This document shows positions 19,450 through 28,140 of a DNA stretch of 64,000 nt, piece after piece. A program made the position numbers and the translations under genes. The notes below the pieces were generated by a model. It ran no database searches. It saw only the letters and a program-made list of their open reading frames with translations, and had not been told where the DNA came from. The stretch covers positions 2,294,001-2,358,000 of the forward strand of contig NZ_CP076024.1 in assembly GCF_022788635.1 (NCBI RefSeq). Reading direction: 5' to 3'. The DNA is from Methylobacter sp. S3L5C. Its GTDB lineage: Bacteria; Pseudomonadota; Gammaproteobacteria; Methylococcales; Methylomonadaceae. Numbering within the stretch: the first letter of the stretch is position 1; every line of letters starts with the position of its first letter.

Positions 19450-20625
19450 TTAACCTTCTTGCCCATCACTTCGTGCGCTGGTTAAAATGGGTGCATAGAC
19501 AAACATAAACAAAGAAAAAGCTGCCAGCCAGGATAGCGTTGAGCCATAAATGATCAGGTTGTACCAGTTGGGTAATGCGAGCGGTAATAACACCCTGAGC
19601 AAGGCGGCGACATTAATTAATACAAATCCCACAGCCATGGCATTTGAGACTCTGAGAGCCCGGCCGGTATGGCCTAACGATACTCTGGTCATCATTCCCA
19701 GTGTTAACACACCGATGCCGCCAAGGGTAAAGGCATGCAGGGCCAACGAGGGTAATACCCAGGAATAGGCAGATAGTGCGGTTAATATAAAGCCCAGTAT
19801 AATCCACGCATAACCGGTATAAAGTATCCATAACAATGGTACATACCAGATACGTTGCACATACCAGCCAGCGAGCCTTGCACTATTGACCGCCACAGCG
19901 AAAATAGCGGATAGCGCTAAAAACAGGCCTGAAACCGCCGATAGTTGCAAAGCAAAAACAGTGACAGCCGAGCCAATGGATAAGGCATCCAGTAACGGAT
20001 TTTTGATGATCAGCGTGCCATGTAAACCGCGTTCGGTAAAAAACGGAAATACCCTGCCGGCAATGACCAGAATCATGATGATGATAATGGCAACGACCAG
20101 TTGAATGCCGATCCATGCAGTGTTTTGGCATAATCCCAGCATTTCGGCATGTATCAAAGCATTACCCAAAGTTAATAGCAATAACAGGCCGATAAAAACC
20201 AGGCTTTTGAAATGTCTGGCCTGGATAACGGGTTTGCTGATTTGATAAGCCAAAACGGGCAGGAAAGCAAAATCAATGAAGGCAATAAAAGTATCCGGTA
20301 ATAAACCGGCATAAAAAGGCAGAATGCGTCCATAAAGCCATAACAAAGCCAAGCCTGCTAATTTATCGCCGGTTAACGTGGGTTTGCCTGTCCAGTTTTT
20401 AACGGCGGTTAATAAAAATCCGGCAATAACGGCAACGGAATAACCCAGCAGCATTTCATGGGCGTGCCAATAACTGCTGGAGAAATAATTTTCAGCGCTT
20501 AAGGTGCCTTTAAAAATAGCATTCCAAAGCACGATTAAAATAAGTGCCGATGACCCGGCCAAGGCAAAGAAAACTCTAAATCCCAAGCCTAGAAGAGGGG
20601 TGTCAAAAATTTTATGTGTGTTCAT
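19450..20625 (-). CDS. NnrS family membrane protein
   Basis: 391 residues with about twelve hydrophobic segments. NnrS is a haem- and copper-containing membrane protein linked to nitric-oxide and nitrosative-stress tolerance. Recognisable stretch near the N-terminus: GFRVFFALAGSSA and SYWHAHEMLLGYSVAVIAGFLL with the conserved WHAHEM. The start is the ATG at 20625, which forms an ATGA overlap with the stop of the upstream DUF455 gene; the frame upstream of it is open but belongs to that gene's coding sequence. Cotranscribed with DUF455. Confidence 0.9.
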   Translation of the reverse strand: MNTHKIFDTPLLGLGFRVFFALAGSSALILIVLWNAIFKGTLSAENYFSSSYWHAHEMLLGYSVAVIAGFLLTAVKNWTGKPTLTGDKLAGLALLWLYGRILPFYAGLLPDTFIAFIDFAFLPVLAYQISKPVIQARHFKSLVFIGLLLLLTLGNALIHAEMLGLCQNTAWIGIQLVVAIIIIMILVIAGRVFPFFTERGLHGTLIIKNPLLDALSIGSAVTVFALQLSAVSGLFLALSAIFAVAVNSARLAGWYVQRIWYVPLLWILYTGYAWIILGFILTALSAYSWVLPSLALHAFTLGGIGVLTLGMMTRVSLGHTGRALRVSNAMAVGFVLINVAALLRVLLPLALPNWYNLIIYGSTLSWLAAFSLFMFVYAPILTSARSDGQEG

Positions 20626-21425
20626 AGGGTTGTATTTTCCAGCCAATCCAGCTCAGCATTTGAGAAGCCTGCAATTATACGCATTTCTCTGTTAAAAGGG
20701 CCTTTTGGCTTGCCGCCCTTATAATATTGTTTTATTAACTGACGATATTTAGCTTCAGGTTCAAGTCCTTGTTGCTCGCAAACCCATTTAAACCAGTATG
20801 ATCCACGTTCTACATGCCCTACCTCATCGGTTAAAATGCGGTTTAATAGGGCAACGCTGGCATCATCACCCAGGTGCGTAAATTTGGTGATGACAGCAGG
20901 CGTGACATCCAGTCCACGCGCTTCCATACAGCGCGGCACCATCGCTAATCTGGCCAGTAAGTCATCAGCTGTATCGGTGGCATGATCCCACAAGCCGTTA
21001 TGGGCGGGTAAATCGCCATAATTGACCCGCATGGTCTGCAAATGTTTGCTGAGTAATTCAAAATGCTGTGCTTCTTCATCAGCAACACGGAGCCAATCCT
21101 GATAAAATTGATCGGGCAGGCCGCGAAAACGATAAAGCATGTCCCACGCCAGATAAATTGCTATAAATTCAACATGAGTAATGGCGTGAAAGAAGGCTGC
21201 AATACCTTCGGTACTGCCGAATTTTCGTTTGGGCATATCACGTGGGGGCAATAATATCGGTCGGTCAGGAAACGTTACCTGCTCAATCGGTAATACTGGC
21301 TGTTCAGATAACAGGCTTAATTGACCGTTTTCCAGAGTTTGCCAAGCCTGGTGGGTCAATGCCAGTTTTTCGTCTATAGTGGTCTTAAGCAAACACGCTT
21401 CGGCAAATTTAAATATATTTTTCAT
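20622..21425 (-). CDS. DUF455 ferritin-like protein
   Basis: 267 residues, a family with a diiron ferritin-like four-helix fold. Possible metal ligands are in the paired motifs HVEFIAIYLAWD (about residues 85-96), DEEAQHFELL (about 112-121) and DEVGHVERG (about 208-216), i.e. repeated E-xx-H helices. Some family members act like tRNA-modifying MiaE-type hydroxylases, but this one cannot be assigned. ATGA overlap with nnrS. Start preceded by a short divergent gap to vanZ. Confidence 0.85.
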   Translation of the reverse strand: MKNIFKFAEACLLKTTIDEKLALTHQAWQTLENGQLSLLSEQPVLPIEQVTFPDRPILLPPRDMPKRKFGSTEGIAAFFHAITHVEFIAIYLAWDMLYRFRGLPDQFYQDWLRVADEEAQHFELLSKHLQTMRVNYGDLPAHNGLWDHATDTADDLLARLAMVPRCMEARGLDVTPAVITKFTHLGDDASVALLNRILTDEVGHVERGSYWFKWVCEQQGLEPEAKYRQLIKQYYKGGKPKGPFNREMRIIAGFSNAELDWLENTTL

Positions 21426-21445
21426 TACTGATAGATTACTGATAC

Positions 21446-21832
21446 ATGATTAAAATTCTGGATTTCGCGTTATTGTTATTTTATTGCCTGTTTATTTACT
21501 GGCTTTCTGATCAATCCTCTCTTAAAAGTCCTTTTGATTTCGGCTTTGACTATCAAGATAAACTTTATCACGCGGGTGCCTATTTTATTCTGGCGTTGTT
21601 GGCATGGCGCAGTTTTAAACATTTGATTGATTCGCCTATTATACTGGCTTTATTGAGTATAGCCTTTTGCAGTTTATATGGCTTATCTGATGAATGGCAT
21701 CAGTCATTTGTCGTTGGACGTGAGTCAGATAGCGCTGACTGGGTTGCCGATACCAGTGGCGCAATGTTGGCGATATTATTACTGTATAAGCTTACGAAAA
21801 TAGCTAGAATATACGTTTTACCCCTACCTTGA
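21446..21832 (+). CDS. VanZ family membrane protein
   Basis: 128 residues with four hydrophobic segments. VanZ signatures: FIYWLSDQSSL, DKLYHAGAYFILALLAW and the conserved YGLSDEWHQSFVVGRESDSADWVADTSG region (seen at about residues 78-105) typical of this family. The role outside teicoplanin-resistance clusters is unclear. The next gene starts 9 bases after the stop, suggesting cotranscription with the GNAT-nitrilase pair. Confidence 0.85.
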   Translation: MIKILDFALLLFYCLFIYWLSDQSSLKSPFDFGFDYQDKLYHAGAYFILALLAWRSFKHLIDSPIILALLSIAFCSLYGLSDEWHQSFVVGRESDSADWVADTSGAMLAILLLYKLTKIARIYVLPLP

Positions 21833-21841
21833 TAGAAATTC

Positions 21842-22441
21842 ATGGCCAAAGATATTCGCATTGAACGATACAGCGGCGCAGCGCTGCATCGTTATATTTC
21901 CGAACTTGCGCGCTTAAGAATTGAAGTGTTTCGTGATTTTCCTTACTTGTATGACGGGGATTATGATTATGAAAAAAAATATCTGCAACTCTATATTGAT
22001 ATACCTGAAAGCGTTGTTGTCTTGGCATTTGATGGCGATAAAGTGGTAGGTGCTTCGACCGCCATCCCCATGCAATATGAAACCGACCCGATTAAAAAGC
22101 CTTTTCTTGAGCAGGGTTACCCGCTTGATGAAGTGTTTTATTGTAGTGAGTCGGTGTTAAATAAAAACTATCGTGGCTTGGGTTTGGGGGTGCGGTTTTT
22201 TGAGGAGAGAGAAGCACATGCCAAAGATCTGGGTGGTTTTAAAACGCTTACTTTTTGTTGCGTAGAAAGGCCTGTCGATCATCCGCGCCGTCCGGAAAAT
22301 TATGTTCCATTGGATATGTTTTGGAACAAACGTGGCTATGTTAAACACCCGGAACTTAATACCACTTATCTCTGGAAGGATTTGGATGACACGCAAGAAA
22401 CTGCTAAACCGATGATTTTTTGGCTTAAAGATGAACGTTAA
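21842..22441 (+). CDS. GNAT family N-acetyltransferase
   Basis: 199 residues, probable acyl-CoA-dependent N-acetyltransferase. The acetyl-CoA loop appears as NKNYRGLGLGVRFF (about residues 105-118), the V/I-x-x-R-G-x-G pattern of motif A. Overlaps the downstream nitrilase gene by 11 bases. The same two domains are fused in some bacteria (for example B. subtilis YhcX), so the pair probably works together on an amino or amide substrate. Substrate unknown. Confidence 0.82.
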   Translation: MAKDIRIERYSGAALHRYISELARLRIEVFRDFPYLYDGDYDYEKKYLQLYIDIPESVVVLAFDGDKVVGASTAIPMQYETDPIKKPFLEQGYPLDEVFYCSESVLNKNYRGLGLGVRFFEEREAHAKDLGGFKTLTFCCVERPVDHPRRPENYVPLDMFWNKRGYVKHPELNTTYLWKDLDDTQETAKPMIFWLKDER

Positions 22442-23297
22442 AATTGCAGCGGCTCAGTACAATATCAGTTTTTTGGAAGATTGGGAGGCTTATCAACAAA
22501 AAATTGAACGCTGGGTTGTCGAGGCCACCACACAAGAGGCTAAGATTTTAGTATTCCCTGAATATTTCAGTATGGAGCTGGCATCATTGTTCAGCGAAGA
22601 GATCTATTCATCATTAAGCCGGCAGCTAGAGGCCATACAGTCATTGCATGATGATTTTATAGGGTTGTTTAGGGAGTTAGCCGAACAATACCAGTGCATT
22701 ATTCAGGCAGGTACCTTTCCGGTGCGTATCGATTCTGTAATTTATCGAAACCGCGCTTATTTATTTATGCCTGACGGTCAGTTTGATTATCAGGATAAAT
22801 TGATGATGACTCGTTTTGAAAATGAACAATGGCTAATTAAAGGCGGCAAGAAATTAAAGTGTTTTGATAGCCCATACGGAAAAATTGCTATTAACATTTG
22901 TTATGACAGTGAGTTTCCACTCCTGGCAAGAGCTCAGGCTGAAGGGGGATGTGTGTTGATTTTAGTGCCCAGTTGTACTGACACATTGGCAGGTTATCAT
23001 CGCGTTAAAATAGGTTGTCAGGCAAGAGCGCTGGAAAATCAGTGTTATGTTGTTCAGGCCTCGCTGGTAGGCAATGCTGAATGGTCCGAAGCTGTTGACA
23101 TTAATGTCGGGGCAGCGGCTATTTACACACCGGTAGATAAGGGCTTTCCTGATGATGGCGTGTTGTTGGTTGGTACCTTTAACGCAGTCCAATGGGTGAT
23201 TGGCGAGATCTCACCCAATGACTGCGAAATGGTACGAAACCATGGTCAGGTTTTTAATTATAAGGATTGGCCGTTGCAAGCCCCCTTTATTAATTAA
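22431..23297 (+). CDS. Carbon-nitrogen hydrolase (nitrilase superfamily)
   Basis: 288 residues. The Glu-Lys-Cys triad is visible: FPEYFSMEL (Glu about 43), YQDKLMMTRFE (Lys about 122) and INICYDSEFP (Cys about 157), so it is probably an active amidase or carbamoylase. Starts inside the end of the GNAT gene (11-base overlap). Ends 8 bases inside the 3' end of the convergent rpoS gene. Substrate not deducible. Confidence 0.88.
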   Translation: MNVKIAAAQYNISFLEDWEAYQQKIERWVVEATTQEAKILVFPEYFSMELASLFSEEIYSSLSRQLEAIQSLHDDFIGLFRELAEQYQCIIQAGTFPVRIDSVIYRNRAYLFMPDGQFDYQDKLMMTRFENEQWLIKGGKKLKCFDSPYGKIAINICYDSEFPLLARAQAEGGCVLILVPSCTDTLAGYHRVKIGCQARALENQCYVVQASLVGNAEWSEAVDINVGAAAIYTPVDKGFPDDGVLLVGTFNAVQWVIGEISPNDCEMVRNHGQVFNYKDWPLQAPFIN

Positions 23298-24276
23298 AAA
23301 CGGACTCAAAAGAAAAACCGTTGGTTTGTAAAATTTCTTTTAATTTCTTCAAGCCTTCAATTTGGATTTGCCGAACGCGCTCCCGGGTGACATCCAGCTC
23401 TTGGGCTACCTGCTCAAGGGTTGCTTCTTCATAACCGCAAATACCATAGCGCCTGCAAACTACTTCACGTTGCTTTTCAGGTAGCTCAAGCACGCATTGG
23501 GTAATGTTATTTTTCATGCAGTCTTTCTGTATTTGCTCGTCATGTGCCAAAACATCGGTATCTGAAATAGAGTCAATTAAAGGATTCTCAATATTCTGGG
23601 CTCCCGGTACATCAACTGAAATTACCCGATCATTAAGTTTTAGCATCCTTTCAACTTTGTCTAGCGGTTTATTCATATAATCAGCAATATCCTGGGCGCT
23701 GGGATCATGCTCAAGAGTTTGTACCAAATGGCGCTGGGCCTTTAGGTAAGTATTCATTTCTTTGACAATATGAATAGGTAAACGAATAGTTCGAGTCTGA
23801 TCCATAATAGCCCTTTCAATGGTTTGTCTTATCCACCATGTTGCATACGTTGAAAATCTAAAACCTTTTTCAGGGTCAAATTTTTCAACTGCACGGATTA
23901 ATCCCAGATTACCTTCCTCAATCAAATCCAATAAAGGCAAACCTTTATTCAGGTAACGGTAGGAAATTTTTACGACCAGGCGCAGGTTGCTTTCAATCAT
24001 AATCTTACGAGCAACCTGATCCCCTTGAAGGGCTTGAGTGCCATAGATTTTTTCCTGATCGGCTGTCAATAGCTTGGATTGACTAAGCTCATTCAAATAG
24101 GTTCGGGTCGCATCGAATTCACTGTTATTGCTTGTTTTAGGCGATAGTATCCCTTGCTTTTTAGGTATAACGGCTGCTAAATCATCATCATCAAGATCTT
24201 CGTCGTCAAAAGACAAGTCTCCATGGTACAAAATAGCTGTTTGATCGTGTGCTTGGTCTAATGCTTCATTCATCAT
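23290..24276 (-). CDS. rpoS: RNA polymerase sigma factor RpoS
   Basis: General-stress and stationary-phase sigma-38 factor. 328 residues with sigma-70 regions 1.2-4.2: TRTYLNELSQSKLLTADQE, the region-2 core LIEEGNLGLIRAVEKFDPEKG and FSTYATWWIRQTIERAI, and region-4 HTH LEQVAQELDVTRERVRQIQ. The C-terminal tail matches RpoS rather than RpoD or RpoH. The N-terminus is acidic (DDEDLDDDDL). An NlpD-like gene lies upstream as in other gammaproteobacteria. The 3' end overlaps the convergent nitrilase gene by 8 bases. Confidence 0.96.
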   Translation of the reverse strand: MMNEALDQAHDQTAILYHGDLSFDDEDLDDDDLAAVIPKKQGILSPKTSNNSEFDATRTYLNELSQSKLLTADQEKIYGTQALQGDQVARKIMIESNLRLVVKISYRYLNKGLPLLDLIEEGNLGLIRAVEKFDPEKGFRFSTYATWWIRQTIERAIMDQTRTIRLPIHIVKEMNTYLKAQRHLVQTLEHDPSAQDIADYMNKPLDKVERMLKLNDRVISVDVPGAQNIENPLIDSISDTDVLAHDEQIQKDCMKNNITQCVLELPEKQREVVCRRYGICGYEEATLEQVAQELDVTRERVRQIQIEGLKKLKEILQTNGFSFESVFN

Positions 24277-24493
24277 ATTAACTTCCTGGTTGATTAGCTT
24301 AGGTAATGCGCATTAAGTATCATGATCACTTTAAAACCGACGTGTTTCATCCTGAGGGTAGCCTAAGGATGACATTATCAAAGCACAAATTAGCCGATAT
24401 TTTAGAGCGTATGGTCTTAATGCTTCATTTAACACATCAATTGCGTTGATGATGATTTTTCCATGGATTACCCGGCATCACAATAGGTACAAC

Positions 24494-24517
24494 TACTTAG
24501 GTATTACTACGTAAGTG
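24494..24517. promoter_or_regulatory. Dyad-symmetric site upstream of rpoS
   Basis: TACTTAGGTA (24494-24503), four bases, TACGTAAGTG (24508-24517): the arms pair at 8 of 10 positions. It lies about 220 bases before the rpoS start in the nlpD-rpoS gap and has the look of a LuxR/NarL-type operator. No factor can be named. Confidence 0.35.
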
Positions 24518-24553
24518 TTTGTACTTATTGACGTGGTGTTAATAGTATGGGTA

Positions 24554-25432
24554 TTATTTTCTAGGTAGAAGATTCAGCGGGTTAACAGGTTTGCCTTTTT
24601 TTCTTATTTCAAAATGCAAATATGAGCGCTTTATTCCGGCCTTGCCCACCTCTGCGATAATTTGTCCTTTTTGTATATATTGTCCTTCCTTGGCCAAGAG
24701 TCGGCTATTATTGGCATAAGCGCTTAAATAAACAGAATTGTGTTTTATAATTAATAACTTACCGAAGCCAATCAGGCCTTGTCCGCCATAAACAACGGTT
24801 CCTGCTTCAGTCGCTTTTACTGACTGTTGCTGCTTGACTGCTATATCAATGCCTTTATTATGAGAGGGAGAAAAGCTTTTTAAAATTTTGCCTTTAATAG
24901 GCCAGCCAAAGCTTAGCGTAACCTTTTTTTTATCGTTTAGTGAGGTAATTGAGTTTTTTTGTGAGTTCTTCTGTTTTTTTACAGTATCGAGTTTAGCTGA
25001 CTGTTTTTTATCAATACTGCCAACTTTTGACGTTGATTTAATAGCTATGGGAGTGGTTTTTTTTGTTGTTATAGCGGGTCTTTTTCTGGTGGCAATGTTT
25101 TCTTTGGGGCTTTTAAATCCTGCCGATAAAGTAGCAGGAGACGATTTTTTGTTCCGGAGTGATGGTTGTTGAAAGGTATTTAGGGAAGCTGAATCGATAG
25201 AATTAGCGGGCCGTTGATAGACTACTGACTGGCGTTTTTTTATATCATTGGTAGTAATCAAGTGCTTTTTATTTAAAGGCTGATTGCCGGGTAAAAAAAC
25301 TTGTCTATCTTCGAAAGATTCATTGTTATTAGTCATTAGAGGTGCGTAATAACCATCTGTTGTACAGGCAGTTAACACAGAAAATCCTACCAGGATGACA
25401 ATAAAATAAAGCGTTGAATAAAAGAAATACAT
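24554..25432 (-). CDS. nlpD: NlpD-like lipoprotein with degenerate LytM (M23) domain
   Basis: 292 residues. Lipobox VLTAC near residue 23 gives a lipid-anchored protein. A low-complexity basic linker rich in Lys and Ser follows to about residue 170, then a LytM domain. Its metal site is incomplete: HNKGIDIA keeps His/Asp, but the usual catalytic His pair reads AYANNSRLL, with YLHFEI at the end, much like the amidase activator NlpD. No LysM domain is evident, unlike E. coli NlpD. Position directly upstream of rpoS supports the name. Starts 3 bases after the DnaJ-like gene. Confidence 0.85.
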   Translation of the reverse strand: MYFFYSTLYFIVILVGFSVLTACTTDGYYAPLMTNNNESFEDRQVFLPGNQPLNKKHLITTNDIKKRQSVVYQRPANSIDSASLNTFQQPSLRNKKSSPATLSAGFKSPKENIATRKRPAITTKKTTPIAIKSTSKVGSIDKKQSAKLDTVKKQKNSQKNSITSLNDKKKVTLSFGWPIKGKILKSFSPSHNKGIDIAVKQQQSVKATEAGTVVYGGQGLIGFGKLLIIKHNSVYLSAYANNSRLLAKEGQYIQKGQIIAEVGKAGIKRSYLHFEIRKKGKPVNPLNLLPRK

Positions 25433-25435
25433 GGA

Positions 25436-25933
25436 TTATTTTATTTTCAATAAAATCTTTTTAGCCAAATTTATTTTCGCAGCCAAATAATCGGAGCCAC
25501 CGCGGTCAGGATGTATTTTTTGCATTAATTTACGGTGAGCGAGAATGATGTCCTGCTCGGATGCGCCGGGTTTTAAGCCTAAGACTTCATAAGCCTCTTC
25601 AACAGACATTTTTCCTTTCACGCTGGCATCACTTTGTTGTTGTGACGCATGTTGTTTTGAACCGTAAAATTCTTGCCACAACCGTTGCAATTGGGGCGCA
25701 TAGTGTAGCAAGGTTGGCATCAATCTGAACAGATAAGCAACAGCCAAACCCAGCAACGCAAATAGCCAATTTAAGCGTCCGGTTGCCGTTAAATAAAGTA
25801 AGGTCAGGCCAATAATGCATAGCAATGACACTCTGGCATATTTTGCCAATAAAGAGGGTGAAGATTTTTGAAACGCACGCAAGCTAAAAAAGGCAATGAT
25901 GACCAGTAACAGAATTAAATAAATTCGAATCAA
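25436..25933 (-). CDS. Membrane-anchored protein with C-terminal J-domain
   Basis: 165 residues. Two hydrophobic N-terminal segments (about 2-17 and 35-65) anchor it; a short J-domain occupies the last 60 residues (SVEEAYEVLGLKPGASEQD, with the HPD tripeptide in MQKIHPDRGGS), so it should stimulate an Hsp70-type ATPase at the membrane. Architecture resembles Tim14/DjlC-like proteins rather than DnaJ itself. Probably cotranscribed with nlpD, 3 bases downstream. Confidence 0.85.
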   Translation of the reverse strand: MIRIYLILLLVIIAFFSLRAFQKSSPSLLAKYARVSLLCIIGLTLLYLTATGRLNWLFALLGLAVAYLFRLMPTLLHYAPQLQRLWQEFYGSKQHASQQQSDASVKGKMSVEEAYEVLGLKPGASEQDIILAHRKLMQKIHPDRGGSDYLAAKINLAKKILLKIK

Positions 25934-26008
25934 TTTTTTCTCCAGGATTAATGATCCTTAGTCAATAATACCTTAGAATAACGCATTCCACGATAACAGT
26001 CTGATGAA

Positions 26009-26542
26009 TTGAATGCCATGCAAAATGCTCATGTCCCCATATTAGGTTTTGCTGCTTTTAGCGGAACGGGTAAAACGACGTTACTTACACAAATAATCCC
26101 GATTTTAAAACAGTATGGCTTGCGTATCGGTTTAATTAAACACAGTCATCATAGTTTTCAAATAGATCAGCCCGGAAAAGACAGCTTTCGTTTGCGAGAA
26201 GCCGGGGCTTCGCCAGTTATGCTGGTCTCAACGCATCGTCGTGCAATGATTACTGAAATTACCCCGGAACAAGAACCCCGGTTGGATGATCAGTTAAAAT
26301 TATTTGATCAATCTGCACTGGATTTGATTCTTGTCGAAGGTTTTAAAGCCGAGCAATTTCCTAAAATTGAATTACATCGGCCCTCGCTTAACAAGTCGTT
26401 GCTTTACCCTAATGACCCAAACATTATTGCCATTGCTACTGATGAGGCAGTGGAAATACCGAATACTCTGACTTGGTTGGACATCAATCAGCCTGAAATG
26501 ATAGCCGATTTTATTTTACAGCAATTTATGAGGCATTTATGA
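26009..26542 (+). CDS. mobB: Molybdopterin-guanine dinucleotide biosynthesis protein MobB
   Basis: 177 residues. GTP-binding accessory factor in attaching GMP to molybdopterin. Walker A GFSGTGKTT-like motif (AAFSGTGKTTLL, about residues 16-27) and IGLIKHSHHSF are typical. The ATG at 26018 (MQNAHVP) is an equally possible start. ATGA overlap with moeA, so a two-gene molybdenum cofactor operon. Confidence 0.93.
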   Translation: MNAMQNAHVPILGFAAFSGTGKTTLLTQIIPILKQYGLRIGLIKHSHHSFQIDQPGKDSFRLREAGASPVMLVSTHRRAMITEITPEQEPRLDDQLKLFDQSALDLILVEGFKAEQFPKIELHRPSLNKSLLYPNDPNIIAIATDEAVEIPNTLTWLDINQPEMIADFILQQFMRHL

Positions 26543-27789
26543 TTGACTTATGTAGTCAGGAGCCAAAACCCTTGCTATCGGTTGAGGCGGCCTTGGCAAG
26601 AATTGAAGCGGCTTTCCGGCCTGTCGCAGAATCAGAAAATGTTTTTTTAAAAGATGCTTTAGGACGGGTTCTATCTGAATCCGTTTATTCACCGATCAAT
26701 ATTCCTCATGACAGAAATTCTGCCATGGATGGTTATGCTTTCTCCAGTCAGGATGCTCACCATGAACAACCTTTTACCCTGACTTTAGCCGGCACTTCAT
26801 GGGCCGGACGTCCTTTTAAGGGACCTTTACCTCCAGGATACTGTATCCGTATTTTTACCGGTGCAGTATTGCCTGATGAAGCCGACTCAGTGGTGATGCA
26901 GGAACAGGTTTTTGTTAAAGGACAAGTGATACATTTTTTAGCGAAAGCACGTTTGCGACAAAATATCAGAGAGATAGGTGAAGATATCCGGGAGGGTAGT
27001 TTATTGTGTACCGCTCCCAAAAAGTTGAATGCTATCGATCTTGGTTTGTTGGCTTCAGCAGGTATTGATAAACTTGTCGTTAAGCGGCCTGTCAAGATAG
27101 CCTTTTTTTCTACCGGAGATGAGTTAACGGCATTAGGCCTGCCATTGGTATCCGGGCAAATATACGACAGCAACCGTTATATGTTAGGTGGGCTATTAAC
27201 TGATGCCAGTTACTGTGTCACGGATATGGGTGTAATCGCTGACAATAAACAGTTGCTGGAGGAGCGTTTTATTGATGCTGCAAAAAATCATGATGTGGTT
27301 ATTACTACCGGTGGTGCATCGGTAGGTGAGGCCGATTATGTTAAAGAAATACTGGAGCGTTGTGGCGAGGTGGATTTTTGGAAAATCGCTATCAAGCCCG
27401 GAAAACCTTTGGCTTTCGGAAAAATAGGTGACTGTTATTTCTTTGGGTTACCGGGTAATCCTGTGGCGGTTATTGTCACTTTTCAGCACTTGGTAGTGCC
27501 GGCGCTTAAGCAGTTGTCCGGCGTATCTGCTATAAAACCTTGGCAATTAACAGCAACATGTACGTCACTATTAAAAAAAGCTCCTGGACGCCAGGAATAT
27601 CAGCGGGGAATCTTAAGTCAGGATCAATACGGCGAATTTTTTGTGGCATCATCGGGAAAGCAGGGTTCAAATATACTCAGTTCGATGAGTCAAGCCGATT
27701 GTTACATGGTGTTACCCATTGAATGCCAGGGTGTTGAAGTGGGTGATAAAGTAAAGATTGAGCTGATACGGAATGCTGAAATTATTTAG
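26539..27789 (+). CDS. moeA: Molybdopterin molybdenumtransferase MoeA
   Basis: Inserts molybdate into adenylylated molybdopterin. 416 residues, usual length. Motifs: PHDRNSAMDGYAF near the N-terminus, IFTGAVLPDEADSVVMQE, FFSTGDEL, YDSNRYML, TTGGASVGEADYVKE and the IKPGKPLAFGK ... FGLPGNPVAV stretch. Complete and coupled to mobB by ATGA. Confidence 0.96.
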   Translation: MIDLCSQEPKPLLSVEAALARIEAAFRPVAESENVFLKDALGRVLSESVYSPINIPHDRNSAMDGYAFSSQDAHHEQPFTLTLAGTSWAGRPFKGPLPPGYCIRIFTGAVLPDEADSVVMQEQVFVKGQVIHFLAKARLRQNIREIGEDIREGSLLCTAPKKLNAIDLGLLASAGIDKLVVKRPVKIAFFSTGDELTALGLPLVSGQIYDSNRYMLGGLLTDASYCVTDMGVIADNKQLLEERFIDAAKNHDVVITTGGASVGEADYVKEILERCGEVDFWKIAIKPGKPLAFGKIGDCYFFGLPGNPVAVIVTFQHLVVPALKQLSGVSAIKPWQLTATCTSLLKKAPGRQEYQRGILSQDQYGEFFVASSGKQGSNILSSMSQADCYMVLPIECQGVEVGDKVKIELIRNAEII

Positions 27790-28140
27790 CTGATAAATTC
27801 ATTGTTTATTGGATCGCTATCAGTCGTAAATGTTGGAGTCAACGTGTTAAAATATTTTTTGTGATTCGATTGGGCTTAATACGCTATTAAGGCTTTTGAG
27901 ATCATCCCTTACTTAGGTGGTTTCCTGCGAAAAATAGACTCCAACGTGTGGGTCTTTTTATTCATTTCTTGCGCTGTCAAAATAGTTATGTAGCCAGCTA
28001 CGCAGCTGTTTTTCCGCTTTGTTGTGAACAAAATTCCTGCGCTGTCGGGGTATATTTATTTTTGGAGATCACCTTAAGTTTTATATAAACAATCACTTTA
28101 GCCGTTTGGCAAAAGTATTAATTAAGCTGTGGAGATAATT
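27790..28140. other. 350-base gap between moeA and the isocitrate dehydrogenase gene
   Basis: Holds a 9-bp perfect inverted repeat (GTTGGAGTC 27832-27840, GACTCCAAC 27937-27945), a partial TCTTGCGCTGTC echo near 27974, then repeat copy B (28036-28074). No gene is seen. The whole piece looks like a composite of dispersed repeats. Confidence 0.5.
28036..28074 (+). repeat. Dispersed repeat, copy B (upstream of NAD-isocitrate dehydrogenase)
   Basis: CCTGCGCTGTCGGGGTATAT and following bases match copy A at 13477-13515 at about 32 of 39 positions. Ends 66 bases before the start of the downstream gene. Confidence 0.65.
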
